A DNA stretch of 32,705 bases from Methanobacteriota archaeon (GTDB lineage Archaea; Thermoplasmatota; Thermoplasmata; RBG-16-68-12). Where the stretch lies: NCBI GenBank assembly GCA_005878955.1, contig VBMI01000052.1, positions 1-32,705 of the forward strand. The letters run 5' to 3'. Below, piece by piece: positions 1 through 7,075 of this stretch. A program made the position numbers and the translations under genes. Numbering within the stretch: position 1 is the first letter of the stretch; each line of letters begins with the position of its first letter. The notes beneath the pieces are model-generated. The model was not told where the DNA came from, did not search any database, and saw only the letters and a program-made list of their open reading frames with translations.

Positions 1-63
1 AGGCGCCTCCCGGGTGATAAAGGCATGGTTCGCACAAAACACCGCTCCAATCTCCTGAAATAG
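1..63 (+). CDS. possible C-terminal tail of an upstream gene (partial)
   Basis: One frame is open from the window edge to a TAG at 61-63 and ends ...MVRTKHRSNLLK. A second frame is also open, to a TGA at 56-58, and ends ...WFAQNTAPIS. Codon use does not separate the two clearly. A run of six T at 144-149 downstream would fit termination of a plus-strand transcript coming from the left. The product cannot be recognised from about 20 residues, and the coding status itself is uncertain. Confidence 0.3.
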   Translation, partial: RRLPGDKGMVRTKHRSNLLK

Positions 64-141
64 GCCCGCGGGAAATCAATCCGTTGGGCCGAAGAGGGGG
101 CCGGCCCGGCGTTCGACATCCTGAACCTGCTCCCTCACCCT

Positions 142-150
142 CCTTTTTTC
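142..150 (+). terminator. T-run, possible archaeal terminator
   Basis: CCTTTTTTC is the longest T-run in this GC-rich stretch and lies about 80 bp after the possible gene end at 63. Archaeal RNA polymerase commonly terminates at oligo-T, so this may end the transcript entering from the left. The assignment is inference only. Confidence 0.3.
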
Positions 151-185
151 GTTGATGGGCCCGTGGGGGCGGCCGTGAGGAACAG

Positions 186-201
186 GGTAAACAAGTTTAC
201 C
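186..201. repeat. palindrome copy 1, GGTAAACAAGTTTACC
   Basis: This is a perfect 7-bp inverted repeat around a central AA. It is the first of four copies in the first 840 bp. The sequence continues CATCACGC to the right, exactly as in copy 2 at 255. The size and symmetry are typical of a site for a dimeric helix-turn-helix regulator, but the cognate protein is not identified. Confidence 0.75.
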
Positions 202-254
202 ATCACGCGCACCTCGACGTCAAGCAAGACCATCCCATCGGCGCGAAGGACCTT

Positions 255-270
255 GGCCAACTTGTTTACC
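255..270. repeat. palindrome copy 2, GGCCAACTTGTTTACC (degenerate left arm)
   Basis: The right arm GTTTACC and the following ATCACG match copy 1, while the left arm has two changes from GGTAAAC. It starts 69 bp after copy 1. It lies just beyond the 3' end of the minus-strand gene 284-607, so it is not in that gene's promoter. Confidence 0.6.
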
Positions 271-283
271 ATCACGCCGAGCC

Positions 284-607
284 TCACCGAAGCCGGAGGA
301 AACTCCTCAGGGAGAGCGCCGAGATCCCAACGGGCTCGTGGACCACCCGGACCCCCATCGAGCGGAGCCTCCCCGTCAGTTCGTCCGCATCGCGCGGCGG
401 GAGGACGAGGACGGACTGCCCGATCCAAACGACGCCCGGACGGTGAATGAATCCCCGCTCGATTCTCTCGGCGGCGTCTCCGTTCTCGCCGCGCCGGACC
501 CGGCCGAACACGATGTGGCACACCCTCGATGCGACCGGGCGGGCCACCCCCCTCACGTCGTACGATAGGAGACGCCTCTCCGATCCGCTGTATCCCTCGA
601 TGACCAT
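284..607 (-). CDS. conserved-looking small protein of unknown function, 107 aa
   Basis: I do not recognise this product. The composition is protein-like: alternating hydrophobic strands (RRLLSYDV, GVVWIGQSVLVLP), a predicted helix (RDADELTGRLRSMG) and a closing strand (VRVVHEPV), which could be a small alpha/beta fold. The track starts it at a GTG at 655, but ATG 607 is preferred. AGGTGG lies 5 nt upstream of that ATG, and A/T-rich boxes (CATATATCC, TATATAGC on the minus strand) lie about 22 and 34 bp upstream. It stands alone, with palindrome copies beyond both ends, and no function can be assigned. The gene is moderately likely to be real. Confidence 0.55.
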   Translation of the reverse strand: MVIEGYSGSERRLLSYDVRGVARPVASRVCHIVFGRVRRGENGDAAERIERGFIHRPGVVWIGQSVLVLPPRDADELTGRLRSMGVRVVHEPVGISALSLRSFLRLR

Positions 608-637
608 CCATTCCACCTGGACTTGGATATATGAAGC

Positions 638-647
638 TATATAATAG
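638..647. promoter_or_regulatory. TATA-like box in the 608-904 intergenic region
   Basis: TATATAATAG lies in the near-palindrome GCTATATAATAGC, the most A/T-rich spot in the first 900 bp. It can read leftward for the small gene at 607 or rightward for an unannotated transcript starting near 665. The rest of 608-904 holds two palindrome copies, the rlmE promoter and no convincing ORF. Confidence 0.45.
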
Positions 648-761
648 CTGTTCACGGGGGAGGTGGCCGAAAGTACTCTGGCCCAGCAGGCTGGTCGGCG
701 AGGTCCCGCGCCCGTACCGAGCCTGGGGGATCCGAAAGGCCGAGGCGTGGAGACCTCCGCT

Positions 762-777
762 GGTAAACTTGTTTACC
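762..777. repeat. palindrome copy 3, GGTAAACTTGTTTACC
   Basis: A perfect 7-bp inverted repeat around a central TT, followed by ATCGCG much as copies 1 and 2 are followed by ATCACG. It lies about 110 bp upstream of the likely rlmE TATA box and 60 bp upstream of copy 4. Confidence 0.75.
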
Positions 778-821
778 ATCGCGCTCCAAGGGATCGTAGG
801 AGATGCGCGGGCGTCCACGGT

Positions 822-837
822 GGTAAACTTGTTTACC
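822..837. repeat. palindrome copy 4, GGTAAACTTGTTTACC
   Basis: Identical in its 16-bp core to copy 3 and exactly 60 bp downstream of it. It ends about 33 bp before the likely rlmE TATA box at 870-880. That position would suit an activator or upstream-bound regulator of rlmE. A regulatory role is inferred from symmetry, copy number and location. Confidence 0.75.
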
Positions 838-869
838 ACGCGCTCGGTCGGCGAGCCTCCCTCCCGCAA

Positions 870-880
870 CGATTAACTAT
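870..880 (+). promoter_or_regulatory. TATA box of rlmE
   Basis: CGATTAACTAT is centred about 31 bp upstream of the ATG at 905, in GC-rich surroundings. The spacing fits an archaeal promoter giving a leader of only a few nucleotides. Confidence 0.6.
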
Positions 881-904
881 CGCGGGCCGCATCGAACGCC
901 CGCC

Positions 905-1507
905 ATGGGGAAGGCGTGGGTGAAGGCCCGGAGGCGGGACCCGTACTACCGCGCTGCGAAGGCGCAAGGCCTCCGAAGCCGCGCGGTGTTCAAGCTCGTC
1001 CAGATCCAGGAGCGGTTCGGCCTGATCTATGCCGGAGACACGATCCTCGACCTCGGGGCGGCCCCCGGAGGGTGGTCCCGCGCCGCCGCGGAGCTCGTCG
1101 GGCCGCGCGGCCGGGTGGTCGCCGTGGACCGCGTCCGGCTCGCCCCGATGGACGGAGTCACGTTCGTCCATGGAGACTTCACCGACGCGGACACGCAGGC
1201 CGCAATCTTCGAGGCGCTCCGGACGCCCGCTGACGTCGTGATCTGCGACGCCGCCCCGAAGCTCAGCGGGCACCGCTCCCTGGACGTGGCCCGCACCCTC
1301 GACCTCGCCCGGGCGGCCCTCGGGCTCGCCCGCAGGGCCCTGCGCCCCGGGGGCCGGTTCGTCACGAAGGTGTTCCAAGGTGACGGATACCGCACGTTCC
1401 TGTCCGAGGTGCGGGAGGACTTCGACGCCGTGAAGGGCTACGTGCCGCCCGCGACCTCGAAGGGTTCCGCGGAGACGTACGTCGTGGGGCTCGACCGGAC
1501 GGCCTAG
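905..1507 (+). CDS. rlmE: 23S rRNA (uridine-2'-O-)-methyltransferase, FtsJ/RrmJ family
   Basis: The 200-aa product is an almost complete match to the pattern of the FtsJ/RrmJ family, which methylates a ribose 2'-OH in 23S rRNA using S-adenosylmethionine. The AdoMet-binding motif ILDLGAAPGGWS lies at about residues 47-58. The K-D-K-E catalytic tetrad can be placed at K30 (AVFKL), D115 (ICDAAP), K155 (VTKVF) and E190 (SAETYVV). The length is normal for archaeal members, which often consist of the catalytic domain alone. ATG 905 suits the TATA box at 870-880 and the family's usual N-terminus (K...RRRDPYYRAAK). The gene ends convergently against the TPR gene with a 4-nt overlap at 1504-1507. The palindrome pair upstream may control it. 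Confidence 0.93.
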   Translation: MGKAWVKARRRDPYYRAAKAQGLRSRAVFKLVQIQERFGLIYAGDTILDLGAAPGGWSRAAAELVGPRGRVVAVDRVRLAPMDGVTFVHGDFTDADTQAAIFEALRTPADVVICDAAPKLSGHRSLDVARTLDLARAALGLARRALRPGGRFVTKVFQGDGYRTFLSEVREDFDAVKGYVPPATSKGSAETYVVGLDRTA

Positions 1508-2685
1508 GCCCCGAGGGCCCGCGCCCGCGCCAGGCACCGCTCGGCCTCGGCCCGGTCCCCGAGCCGCGCGAGCACCTCGCCGCGGTTCAGCCACGCGGCG
1601 ACGTACCGCGGCTTCAGCGCAACGGCCCGGTCGTGGCACGTCTTCGCGTCCTCGTACCGTCCCATCTTCGCGAGCGCCGCGCCCTTGTTGTTCCACGCGA
1701 TCGCGTACTTCGGTCGGAGCCCGATCGCCTTGTCGAAGCACTCGATCGCGCGCTCGAGGCGGCCCGCCCGGAAGAGGATGTCCCCCTTGTTGCACCAGGC
1801 GATCTCGTTCTTCGCGTTCAGCTTGAGCGCGGCGTTGTGGCACCGCATCGCCTCGTCGAGGCGCCCGAGCCGCTTGTACGCGACGCCCTTCGACGTCCAC
1901 GCCGTGGCGGGCCGCGAGCCCATGCGGATCGCGCGGTCGTACATCCCGATCGCCTCGTCGTACCGGCCCTCCTTGACGAGCCGGTCGCCCGTCGCGATCG
2001 CGGACGTGCTCGTGCGGAAGAGGCCGAGGCCGGCGCCGAACCCGCCCGCCGCGATGGCGAGGAACAGGACGATCGCGATCGGGTTGCCGGTGATCGCGTT
2101 CCACGACCACATCCCGAAGAGGAAGAAGATGAGGACGAGGGCGGCCGTCGTGCCCCCCACGATGAGATCGATGAGACGCCCGCTGAGCGCGCCCACCTTC
2201 GACGTCTCCGTCTCCGAGACGGCCACCGCGGGCGCCTCGGGCTCCGCGAGTTCCTCGGGCGCGACGGTCCCCGGCTCCTCCGCGGGGGCCTCCACGGGGG
2301 CGCCGAACTTCGTGCCGCACGAGGGACACGCGGCGGCGTCCGCCTCGACCTCCGCCCCGCACACGGGGCACTCGAACACCTCGACCGTCTCGGCCTCCGG
2401 GGCCGCGGGCGGTCCGGCGGTCTCCGCCTCCGCGGCGGACGTCTCGACGAGCAGGGAGTCGAGGAGCTCGTCCACGATCTCCTTGTCCAGGTCGAGGGAC
2501 TCCTCGCCCCCCTTGTCCGCGCCCTCGTCCGTCGCGGGGGCCTGGCTCAGCTCCTCCAGGAGCCGGTCCATCTCCCCGCCCCTCCCGCCGCCCTTGAGCT
2601 TGACCCCGCACTGCTGGCAGTCCGTCGCCGTCGCGGGGTTCGTGGCCCCGCACACCTCGCAAACGATCTCCGGGGCCGTGCCCAT
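1504..2685 (-). CDS. membrane protein with two zinc ribbons and C-terminal TPR repeats
   Basis: The 393-aa product has four parts. A short zinc ribbon comes first (C9-x2-C12, C23-x2-C26), then an acidic linker and a second ribbon (CPVCG...CPSCG) near residues 105-125. About residues 170-220 form two membrane segments (ALVLIFFLFGMW and IAIVLFLAIAAGGFGAGLGLF). About five TPR units follow to the C-terminus (for example GDILFRAGRLERAIECFDKAI). TPRs bind peptides or partner proteins and the ribbons probably bind zinc; the cellular role is unknown. The track ORF begins at 3030, but ATG 2685 is preferred because CGATATAAGG lies about 35 bp upstream and the ribbon then starts the protein. It is divergent from the coiled-coil operon at 2825, whose second gene also carries zinc ribbons. 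Confidence 0.85.
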   Translation of the reverse strand: MGTAPEIVCEVCGATNPATATDCQQCGVKLKGGGRGGEMDRLLEELSQAPATDEGADKGGEESLDLDKEIVDELLDSLLVETSAAEAETAGPPAAPEAETVEVFECPVCGAEVEADAAACPSCGTKFGAPVEAPAEEPGTVAPEELAEPEAPAVAVSETETSKVGALSGRLIDLIVGGTTAALVLIFFLFGMWSWNAITGNPIAIVLFLAIAAGGFGAGLGLFRTSTSAIATGDRLVKEGRYDEAIGMYDRAIRMGSRPATAWTSKGVAYKRLGRLDEAMRCHNAALKLNAKNEIAWCNKGDILFRAGRLERAIECFDKAIGLRPKYAIAWNNKGAALAKMGRYEDAKTCHDRAVALKPRYVAAWLNRGEVLARLGDRAEAERCLARARALGA

Positions 2686-2715
2686 GGACAACCGGACCGC
2701 GTTACCCGGGCGGGT

Positions 2716-2725
2716 CGATATAAGG
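2716..2725 (-). promoter_or_regulatory. TATA box of the zinc-ribbon/TPR gene
   Basis: On the minus strand the site reads CCTTATATCG and is centred about 35 bp upstream of ATG 2685. Confidence 0.55.
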
Positions 2726-2786
2726 GTTGCGCGGTGAGTCTCCGGAAGCGATTCGGGTCGCGGCGGCGTCGACCCGCCCGCGTTAC

Positions 2787-2796
2787 GATTAAATAG
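2787..2796 (+). promoter_or_regulatory. TATA box of the coiled-coil operon
   Basis: GATTAAATAG is centred about 33 bp upstream of ATG 2825. The two divergent promoters sit in a 139-bp gap. Confidence 0.6.
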
Positions 2797-2824
2797 AACT
2801 CCGGTCCATCGTTTCCCGAATCGC

Positions 2825-5491
2825 ATGGCGGGGAGGGGACCTAGGCTCAGCGCTGTCGGCCTCAGCGGCGTCCTCGGCATCGCCCTCGCGTTCATCGTGA
2901 CGATGTCCCTGCCGTTCCTCGGCCTCCCCGTGTTCCTGATCTCCGCGATCGTGATCGGCGGCGCGACCGCGGGCGTGCAGCACCGGCTCCACGTCCAGCT
3001 CGTGACGCACAACGACATCGACGCGTTCACGAAGCGGGAGGAGCTCGAGGCGCTGTGCCGAATCTACGGCCTCCTGCCCACCGGCGACATGGAGACCGTC
3101 CGGGCGCGCCTCCACGACTTCGTGGACTGGAAGGGGGCGCCCGGGGAGCGGGTGTACGTGTCCCCGCGCGTGCTGTTCCCGTCCCTCAGCCCGCCGAAGG
3201 TCAAGCCCGTCCGGATCCCGACCCCCGCGGAGGTCGCGAAGCTCTCCCGGCGGGAGGACCTGAGGAAGATCGCGCGGGCCCTCCACGTCTCCCCCGCGGG
3301 GACCGTCGAGGAGATCCGCTCGCACGTGCAGGCGGCGGTCGTCGAGCGGATGAAGCGCCGGCTCGCCCCCGACCCGTCCGCGGAGAAGCGGACCTTCGTG
3401 CCGCGGGTCGCCCGGATCCCCGCGGACTCGATGAACGACCCCGGGGCGCTCCGCGCAGAACTCCTGCGGGTGATGAAGGAGATGGGGGATGTCGAGGTCC
3501 AGCTGAATGCACGCGTGCGGGACCTGGAGGCGCGCCTCGAGGCCGCGTCCCGCGAGCGGGCGGCGCTCAAGTCCCGCCACGAGGCCGTCGAGGCGAAGGC
3601 CGAGGAGGTCGAACGGCGGGAGCGGGAGACCTCCTCGCTGAGCGAGTCCCTTTCGAAAAAGGAATCGGAGCTCACGAAGTATGAGGAAGAGGTGAAGGCC
3701 TCCGCGGTCCTGCTGACGCGGGAGACGGGCCGCGTGACGCAGGAGCTCGACGAGACGCGCTCGAAAGGGCGGAGCCTCGCGACCAAGGAGGAGGAGATCG
3801 CCCGGCGGGAGGAGGCGATCGCCCGCGCCCGCCGGGACGTCGAGGAGCTCCAGGAGGCCGCGGTCCAGGGGAAGGGGCAGCTCCTCGAGATCCAGCTCGC
3901 CCAGGCCCGTGTCCAGGAGGAGGCCCTCAAGGCCTCGAAGGCCTCGCTCGACGGGAAGCGGGAGGTCCTCGTCCGGGAGCGGGACGGCCTCGCGGCCGAG
4001 CGGGACTCCCTCGCGCGGGAGCGCCAGGAGATGCTTGCGGAGATGAAGGCGTTCGAGGCCCGGCAGGCCGAGGCGGCCGCGCGGGAGGCGAGCCTCACGA
4101 AGATGGTCGCGGACCTCCAGGCCCGCGCCGCGCAGGCGCAGGAGGCCTCGGACCGGATGCGCTCCTTGGAGTCCCGCCTGATGCGGTCCGAGGAGAAGCT
4201 CGCGGAGTCGGAGCGGATCCTCGCGACCCGGGAGGAGCTCGCGGAGCAGGAGCGGTCCCTCCGGCAGCGGGAGGAGGAGGTCGAGGCCGCGACCGCCGCG
4301 GGGCCGTCGCTGCAGGCGGAGGTCGGCGAGCGGCTGGAGGCCGTCCGTGACCGCGAGGAGGCGATCCGCCAGCGGGAGGTCGCCCTCGCCACGGACCGGG
4401 AGGCGCTCGCAATCGCGCAGGAGCGGTCCGCGCGGACCCTGGAGGAGATCGAGGAGGAGCGCGACGGGCTCGCGAACATGAGGCGGGACTTCGAGGTCCG
4501 GGAGGCCACCCTGCAGGCCGCGATTGCACGCATCGACGCGGGCACGGACGACGTCGAGCGGGTCTCCGACGGCGTGCGGGTGCGGGAGGCGGAGGTGCAG
4601 GCCCTCAGCGAACAGATGCAGGCCGCCCTCGACGGGCTGAACGCGAAGCGGGCGGAGATCGAGGAGGCCCAGCGGAAGCTGCAGGACCGGGAGTACGAGG
4701 TCGAGTCCCGCCGGGCGTCCCTCCGCGGCCAGGAGCGGGAGCTCGCGCAGCAGCGCGGACTCCTCGAGACGGGGATGCGGGAACTCGCCGCGCGCGAAGG
4801 GAAGCTCGACGCCAAGTTGCGGGAGCAGGCGGAGGCGGAGGAGCGACGCCGCTCCGAGATGGCCGCCCTCCGGTCCGAGATCGAGAAGGCCCGGTCCGAT
4901 GTCGCCCTTCGGGAGCGGTCCCTCCGTCAGAGGGAGGTGGAGGTCGGGCAGCGCGTGGCGACGGTGGACCGCATCCGCGCGAGCGTCGAGGACAAGCTCA
5001 CCCTGGAGAGCGCGAAACAGCGGGACGACCTGTTCCGCCTGAAGGAGGACCTCGAGCGGCGCGAGAAGGCCCTCGCCGAGCGGCAGGCCAGCGTGGCGGT
5101 GCCGCACGCAACGCCGGCGGCGACCGGGACCCTCGGGGCGGAGATCGAACAGGCGCGCCAGGAATTCGAGGCGGAGTTCGCCCGGCGCCTCCAGGCGGTG
5201 GAGGAGCGGGAGGCCCGGATCGCGGCCACGGAGGGCGACGCGTCGCGGGCCGGGCAGGACCTCGCGGACCGGTTCGCCAAGGTCGCCGCGGAGGAGCAGC
5301 GGCTCGCGGAGGTGGAGTCCCGCCTCCAGCGGTACCGCGACGAAATCCACAACGCCCGCCAGGCCCTGATGACGGTCGACGAGATGCTCACGAAGATGCC
5401 GTACGAGGTGATCGAGAACTTCACCCGGACGGAGAACTTCGATGTGTACGAGAAGGCGTTCAAGGCGGTCGTGAAGGGGTACAAGGAATGA
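2825..5491 (+). CDS. membrane-anchored protein with two SAP-like segments and a long coiled coil, 888 aa
   Basis: Residues about 11-55 form two hydrophobic helices (GVLGIALAFIVTMSLPFLGL and VFLISAIVIGGATAG), a membrane hairpin that would leave both ends in the cytoplasm. Two SAP-like helix-extended-loop-helix segments follow: KREELEALCRIYGLLPTG at 70-87 and SRREDLRKIARALHVSPAG at 141-159. SAP domains usually bind DNA, though some bind other ligands. From about 205 to 850 the protein is a continuous heptad-rich coiled coil full of E/R/Q/A. The last 40 residues are a conserved-looking non-coiled tail (MLTKMPYEVIENF...YEKAFKAVVKGYKE). There is no Walker motif, so it is not SMC or Rad50. Its stop overlaps the next ATG, implying coupled translation. 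A role in tethering DNA or ordering the envelope is inference. Confidence 0.85.
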   Translation: MAGRGPRLSAVGLSGVLGIALAFIVTMSLPFLGLPVFLISAIVIGGATAGVQHRLHVQLVTHNDIDAFTKREELEALCRIYGLLPTGDMETVRARLHDFVDWKGAPGERVYVSPRVLFPSLSPPKVKPVRIPTPAEVAKLSRREDLRKIARALHVSPAGTVEEIRSHVQAAVVERMKRRLAPDPSAEKRTFVPRVARIPADSMNDPGALRAELLRVMKEMGDVEVQLNARVRDLEARLEAASRERAALKSRHEAVEAKAEEVERRERETSSLSESLSKKESELTKYEEEVKASAVLLTRETGRVTQELDETRSKGRSLATKEEEIARREEAIARARRDVEELQEAAVQGKGQLLEIQLAQARVQEEALKASKASLDGKREVLVRERDGLAAERDSLARERQEMLAEMKAFEARQAEAAAREASLTKMVADLQARAAQAQEASDRMRSLESRLMRSEEKLAESERILATREELAEQERSLRQREEEVEAATAAGPSLQAEVGERLEAVRDREEAIRQREVALATDREALAIAQERSARTLEEIEEERDGLANMRRDFEVREATLQAAIARIDAGTDDVERVSDGVRVREAEVQALSEQMQAALDGLNAKRAEIEEAQRKLQDREYEVESRRASLRGQERELAQQRGLLETGMRELAAREGKLDAKLREQAEAEERRRSEMAALRSEIEKARSDVALRERSLRQREVEVGQRVATVDRIRASVEDKLTLESAKQRDDLFRLKEDLERREKALAERQASVAVPHATPAATGTLGAEIEQARQEFEAEFARRLQAVEEREARIAATEGDASRAGQDLADRFAKVAAEEQRLAEVESRLQRYRDEIHNARQALMTVDEMLTKMPYEVIENFTRTENFDVYEKAFKAVVKGYKE

Positions 5492-7071
5492 GCCCCCTCT
5501 TCCGGAGCAAGGCCCGGGAGGAGGCGGAGGGCGCGCTCGTGTCGGCGGACGACACCCTCGCGATCCTCGAGTCCGGGCGCGCGGACCTCGGACCCGCCCG
5601 CCGCATGCGAGAGCGCGCGGCGTCCCTCCTGGCGCGGGGGGCGTACCGGGAGGCCGCGCAGGCCGCCCGGAAGGCGGAGGAGACCGCGAGGCTCCTGGAC
5701 CGGCTGCACACCGCCGCCTCGCAGGGGATCGTCCGTCTGCGGGCCGAGCGGGGTCGCATGGCGAAGCTCGGCATGAGCGTCGAGGACGTGGACGCGCTCG
5801 TCGCCTCTGCGGAGGCCTGGATGTCCAAGACGGTCGAGCGGGACGGCGACCCGGCGTTCCCCGCCTATGCGAAGTCGGCGGAGCTCGCCCTCCGGGGGCT
5901 GAAGCTCGCATCCGGGCGGATCCCCAGGTACAAGGAGGCCTCGGCGGCGGTGTACGAGTCCGTGCAGGCGCTCCGCAAGATGGTCGAGGCGAACCGCTTC
6001 GTCGACCGGGAGGCGTTCCAGTTCTTCGTGCTCAAGCCCGCGAACGACGTCCTCGTGGAGGCGAAGGGGAAGCTCTCGGCGAACGAGTACGGAGAGGCGA
6101 AGGACCTCGCCCGCTGGACCATCGCGGCGGCGAAGCAGATCGAGGACACGTACGGCCGCGTGACCGCCGCGTTCACGCGGGTCGACGAGGGGCTGCGGGC
6201 CCTCCGGTCGGAGGGCGGCCTCGCGAGGGACGTGGAGAACCTCCTTGCGCTCTGTCGCACGGCCCTCGAACGGGGGAAGTTCGACGAGGCCGCGGACGTC
6301 GCGGAACGGGCCGGGCGGCGCCTCGAGGACGTGCGGGAGGCGTACCGGTCCCTCGTCCTGCGGCGCCGGAACGCGGAGGACGCGATCGCGGAGGCCGAGC
6401 GGTGGGGGTTCGACGCGCAGGAGCCCCGCGCGGTCCTGAAGGACGCGGTGCAGCTCATGGAGGGCGGCCGGTGCGACGACGCGGGGCCCCGGATGGACGA
6501 GACGCGACGGGCCGCGCAGGGGCTGCGGGAGACGCACAAGGCGACCGCCGCGCGGATCCAGGCGATGCGCACGAGCGTGGCCGCGATGCGGGCCACGGAC
6601 CGGGTGGCGGCCGGGGAGGCGGAGGGGCTGATTGCGAAGGCGGAGGCGCTGCTCGAGGAGGGTCGGTACCGCGCGTGCGACGAGAACCTGCAGATCGCTT
6701 CCCTTCTCCTAGTGGATTTGGAGGCCGCGGGCCACCCAGCCGCGGACCCCGGGCGGGGCTTCGCATCCCTCCTCCAGGCCGCGAGGGCGGTGCAACCGAC
6801 GTGCCCGACGTGCGGCGGGCCCCTCTCGAACGACGGGACGTGCCTCACGTGCTCGACCCTCCCCGAACCCGAGAACGTCCCGACGGTGAGCCCGATCGCC
6901 CAGGCGGTCGAGGGAGCGCGGAAGGTCCTCGCGGAAATCGGCCGGGAGGACCGGGCCCTCATGGAGGCCGTGGCCGCGAGCGTCGAGGCCTGCGCGATGT
7001 GCGGCGGGCCCCTCGCCGGCGAGGACGTCCTCTGCGGGAAGTGCCAGGCGACCGTGAGGGGCCGCGGGTGA
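5488..7071 (+). CDS. alpha-helical protein with two C-terminal zinc ribbons, 527 aa
   Basis: The ATG overlaps the stop of the preceding coiled-coil gene (ATGA), so the two are probably translated together and act together. Residues 1-430 are almost wholly helical, with TPR-like pairs such as LLARGAYREAAQAARKAEE and LLEEGRYRACDENLQIAS, and no membrane segment. Two zinc ribbons close the protein: CPTCGGPLSNDGTCLTC near 438-454 and CAMCGGPLAGEDVLCGKC near 502-519. I recognise no named family. A soluble partner that docks on the membrane-bound coiled coil is a reasonable inference. The 3' end lies 4 bp from the convergent radical SAM gene. Confidence 0.8.
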   Translation: MSPLFRSKAREEAEGALVSADDTLAILESGRADLGPARRMRERAASLLARGAYREAAQAARKAEETARLLDRLHTAASQGIVRLRAERGRMAKLGMSVEDVDALVASAEAWMSKTVERDGDPAFPAYAKSAELALRGLKLASGRIPRYKEASAAVYESVQALRKMVEANRFVDREAFQFFVLKPANDVLVEAKGKLSANEYGEAKDLARWTIAAAKQIEDTYGRVTAAFTRVDEGLRALRSEGGLARDVENLLALCRTALERGKFDEAADVAERAGRRLEDVREAYRSLVLRRRNAEDAIAEAERWGFDAQEPRAVLKDAVQLMEGGRCDDAGPRMDETRRAAQGLRETHKATAARIQAMRTSVAAMRATDRVAAGEAEGLIAKAEALLEEGRYRACDENLQIASLLLVDLEAAGHPAADPGRGFASLLQAARAVQPTCPTCGGPLSNDGTCLTCSTLPEPENVPTVSPIAQAVEGARKVLAEIGREDRALMEAVAASVEACAMCGGPLAGEDVLCGKCQATVRGRG

Positions 7072-7075
7072 CGGC

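Noticed and set aside
660-735. Possible tRNA or SRP RNA after the TATA box at 638
   Set aside because: No T-loop consensus (GTTCNANNC), no closing acceptor stem and no SRP domain IV motif could be found, so it is kept only as a candidate structured RNA.
186-837. Replication origin (Cdc6/Orc1 boxes)
   Set aside because: The palindrome does not resemble the usual origin recognition box with its G-run, there is no large A/T-rich unwinding region, and no cdc6 gene is in the window.
135-869. 244-aa minus-strand ORF containing repeated MVNKFT/MVNLFT peptides
   Set aside because: The repeated peptides are just the palindrome GGTAAACNNGTTTACC translated. The rest is Arg/Pro-rich frame noise, and the ORF runs antisense through the promoter region and overlaps the better gene at 284-607. 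A 45-aa sub-ORF from ATG 272 looks more protein-like but has rare-codon use and no clear ribosome site.
833-2662. 609-aa minus-strand ORF, and the 387- and 350-aa plus-strand ORFs in 1633-2796
   Set aside because: These are Arg/Gly/Pro-rich shadows of rlmE and the TPR gene, caused by high GC suppressing stop codons.
2789-5911. 1040-aa and 583-aa minus-strand ORFs opposite the coiled-coil gene
   Set aside because: Mirror frames of a Glu/Arg-rich coiled coil give long open frames of Leu/Pro/Arg and Ser/Arg. No domain is present, and the plus-strand frame has clear membrane, SAP-like and coiled-coil features.
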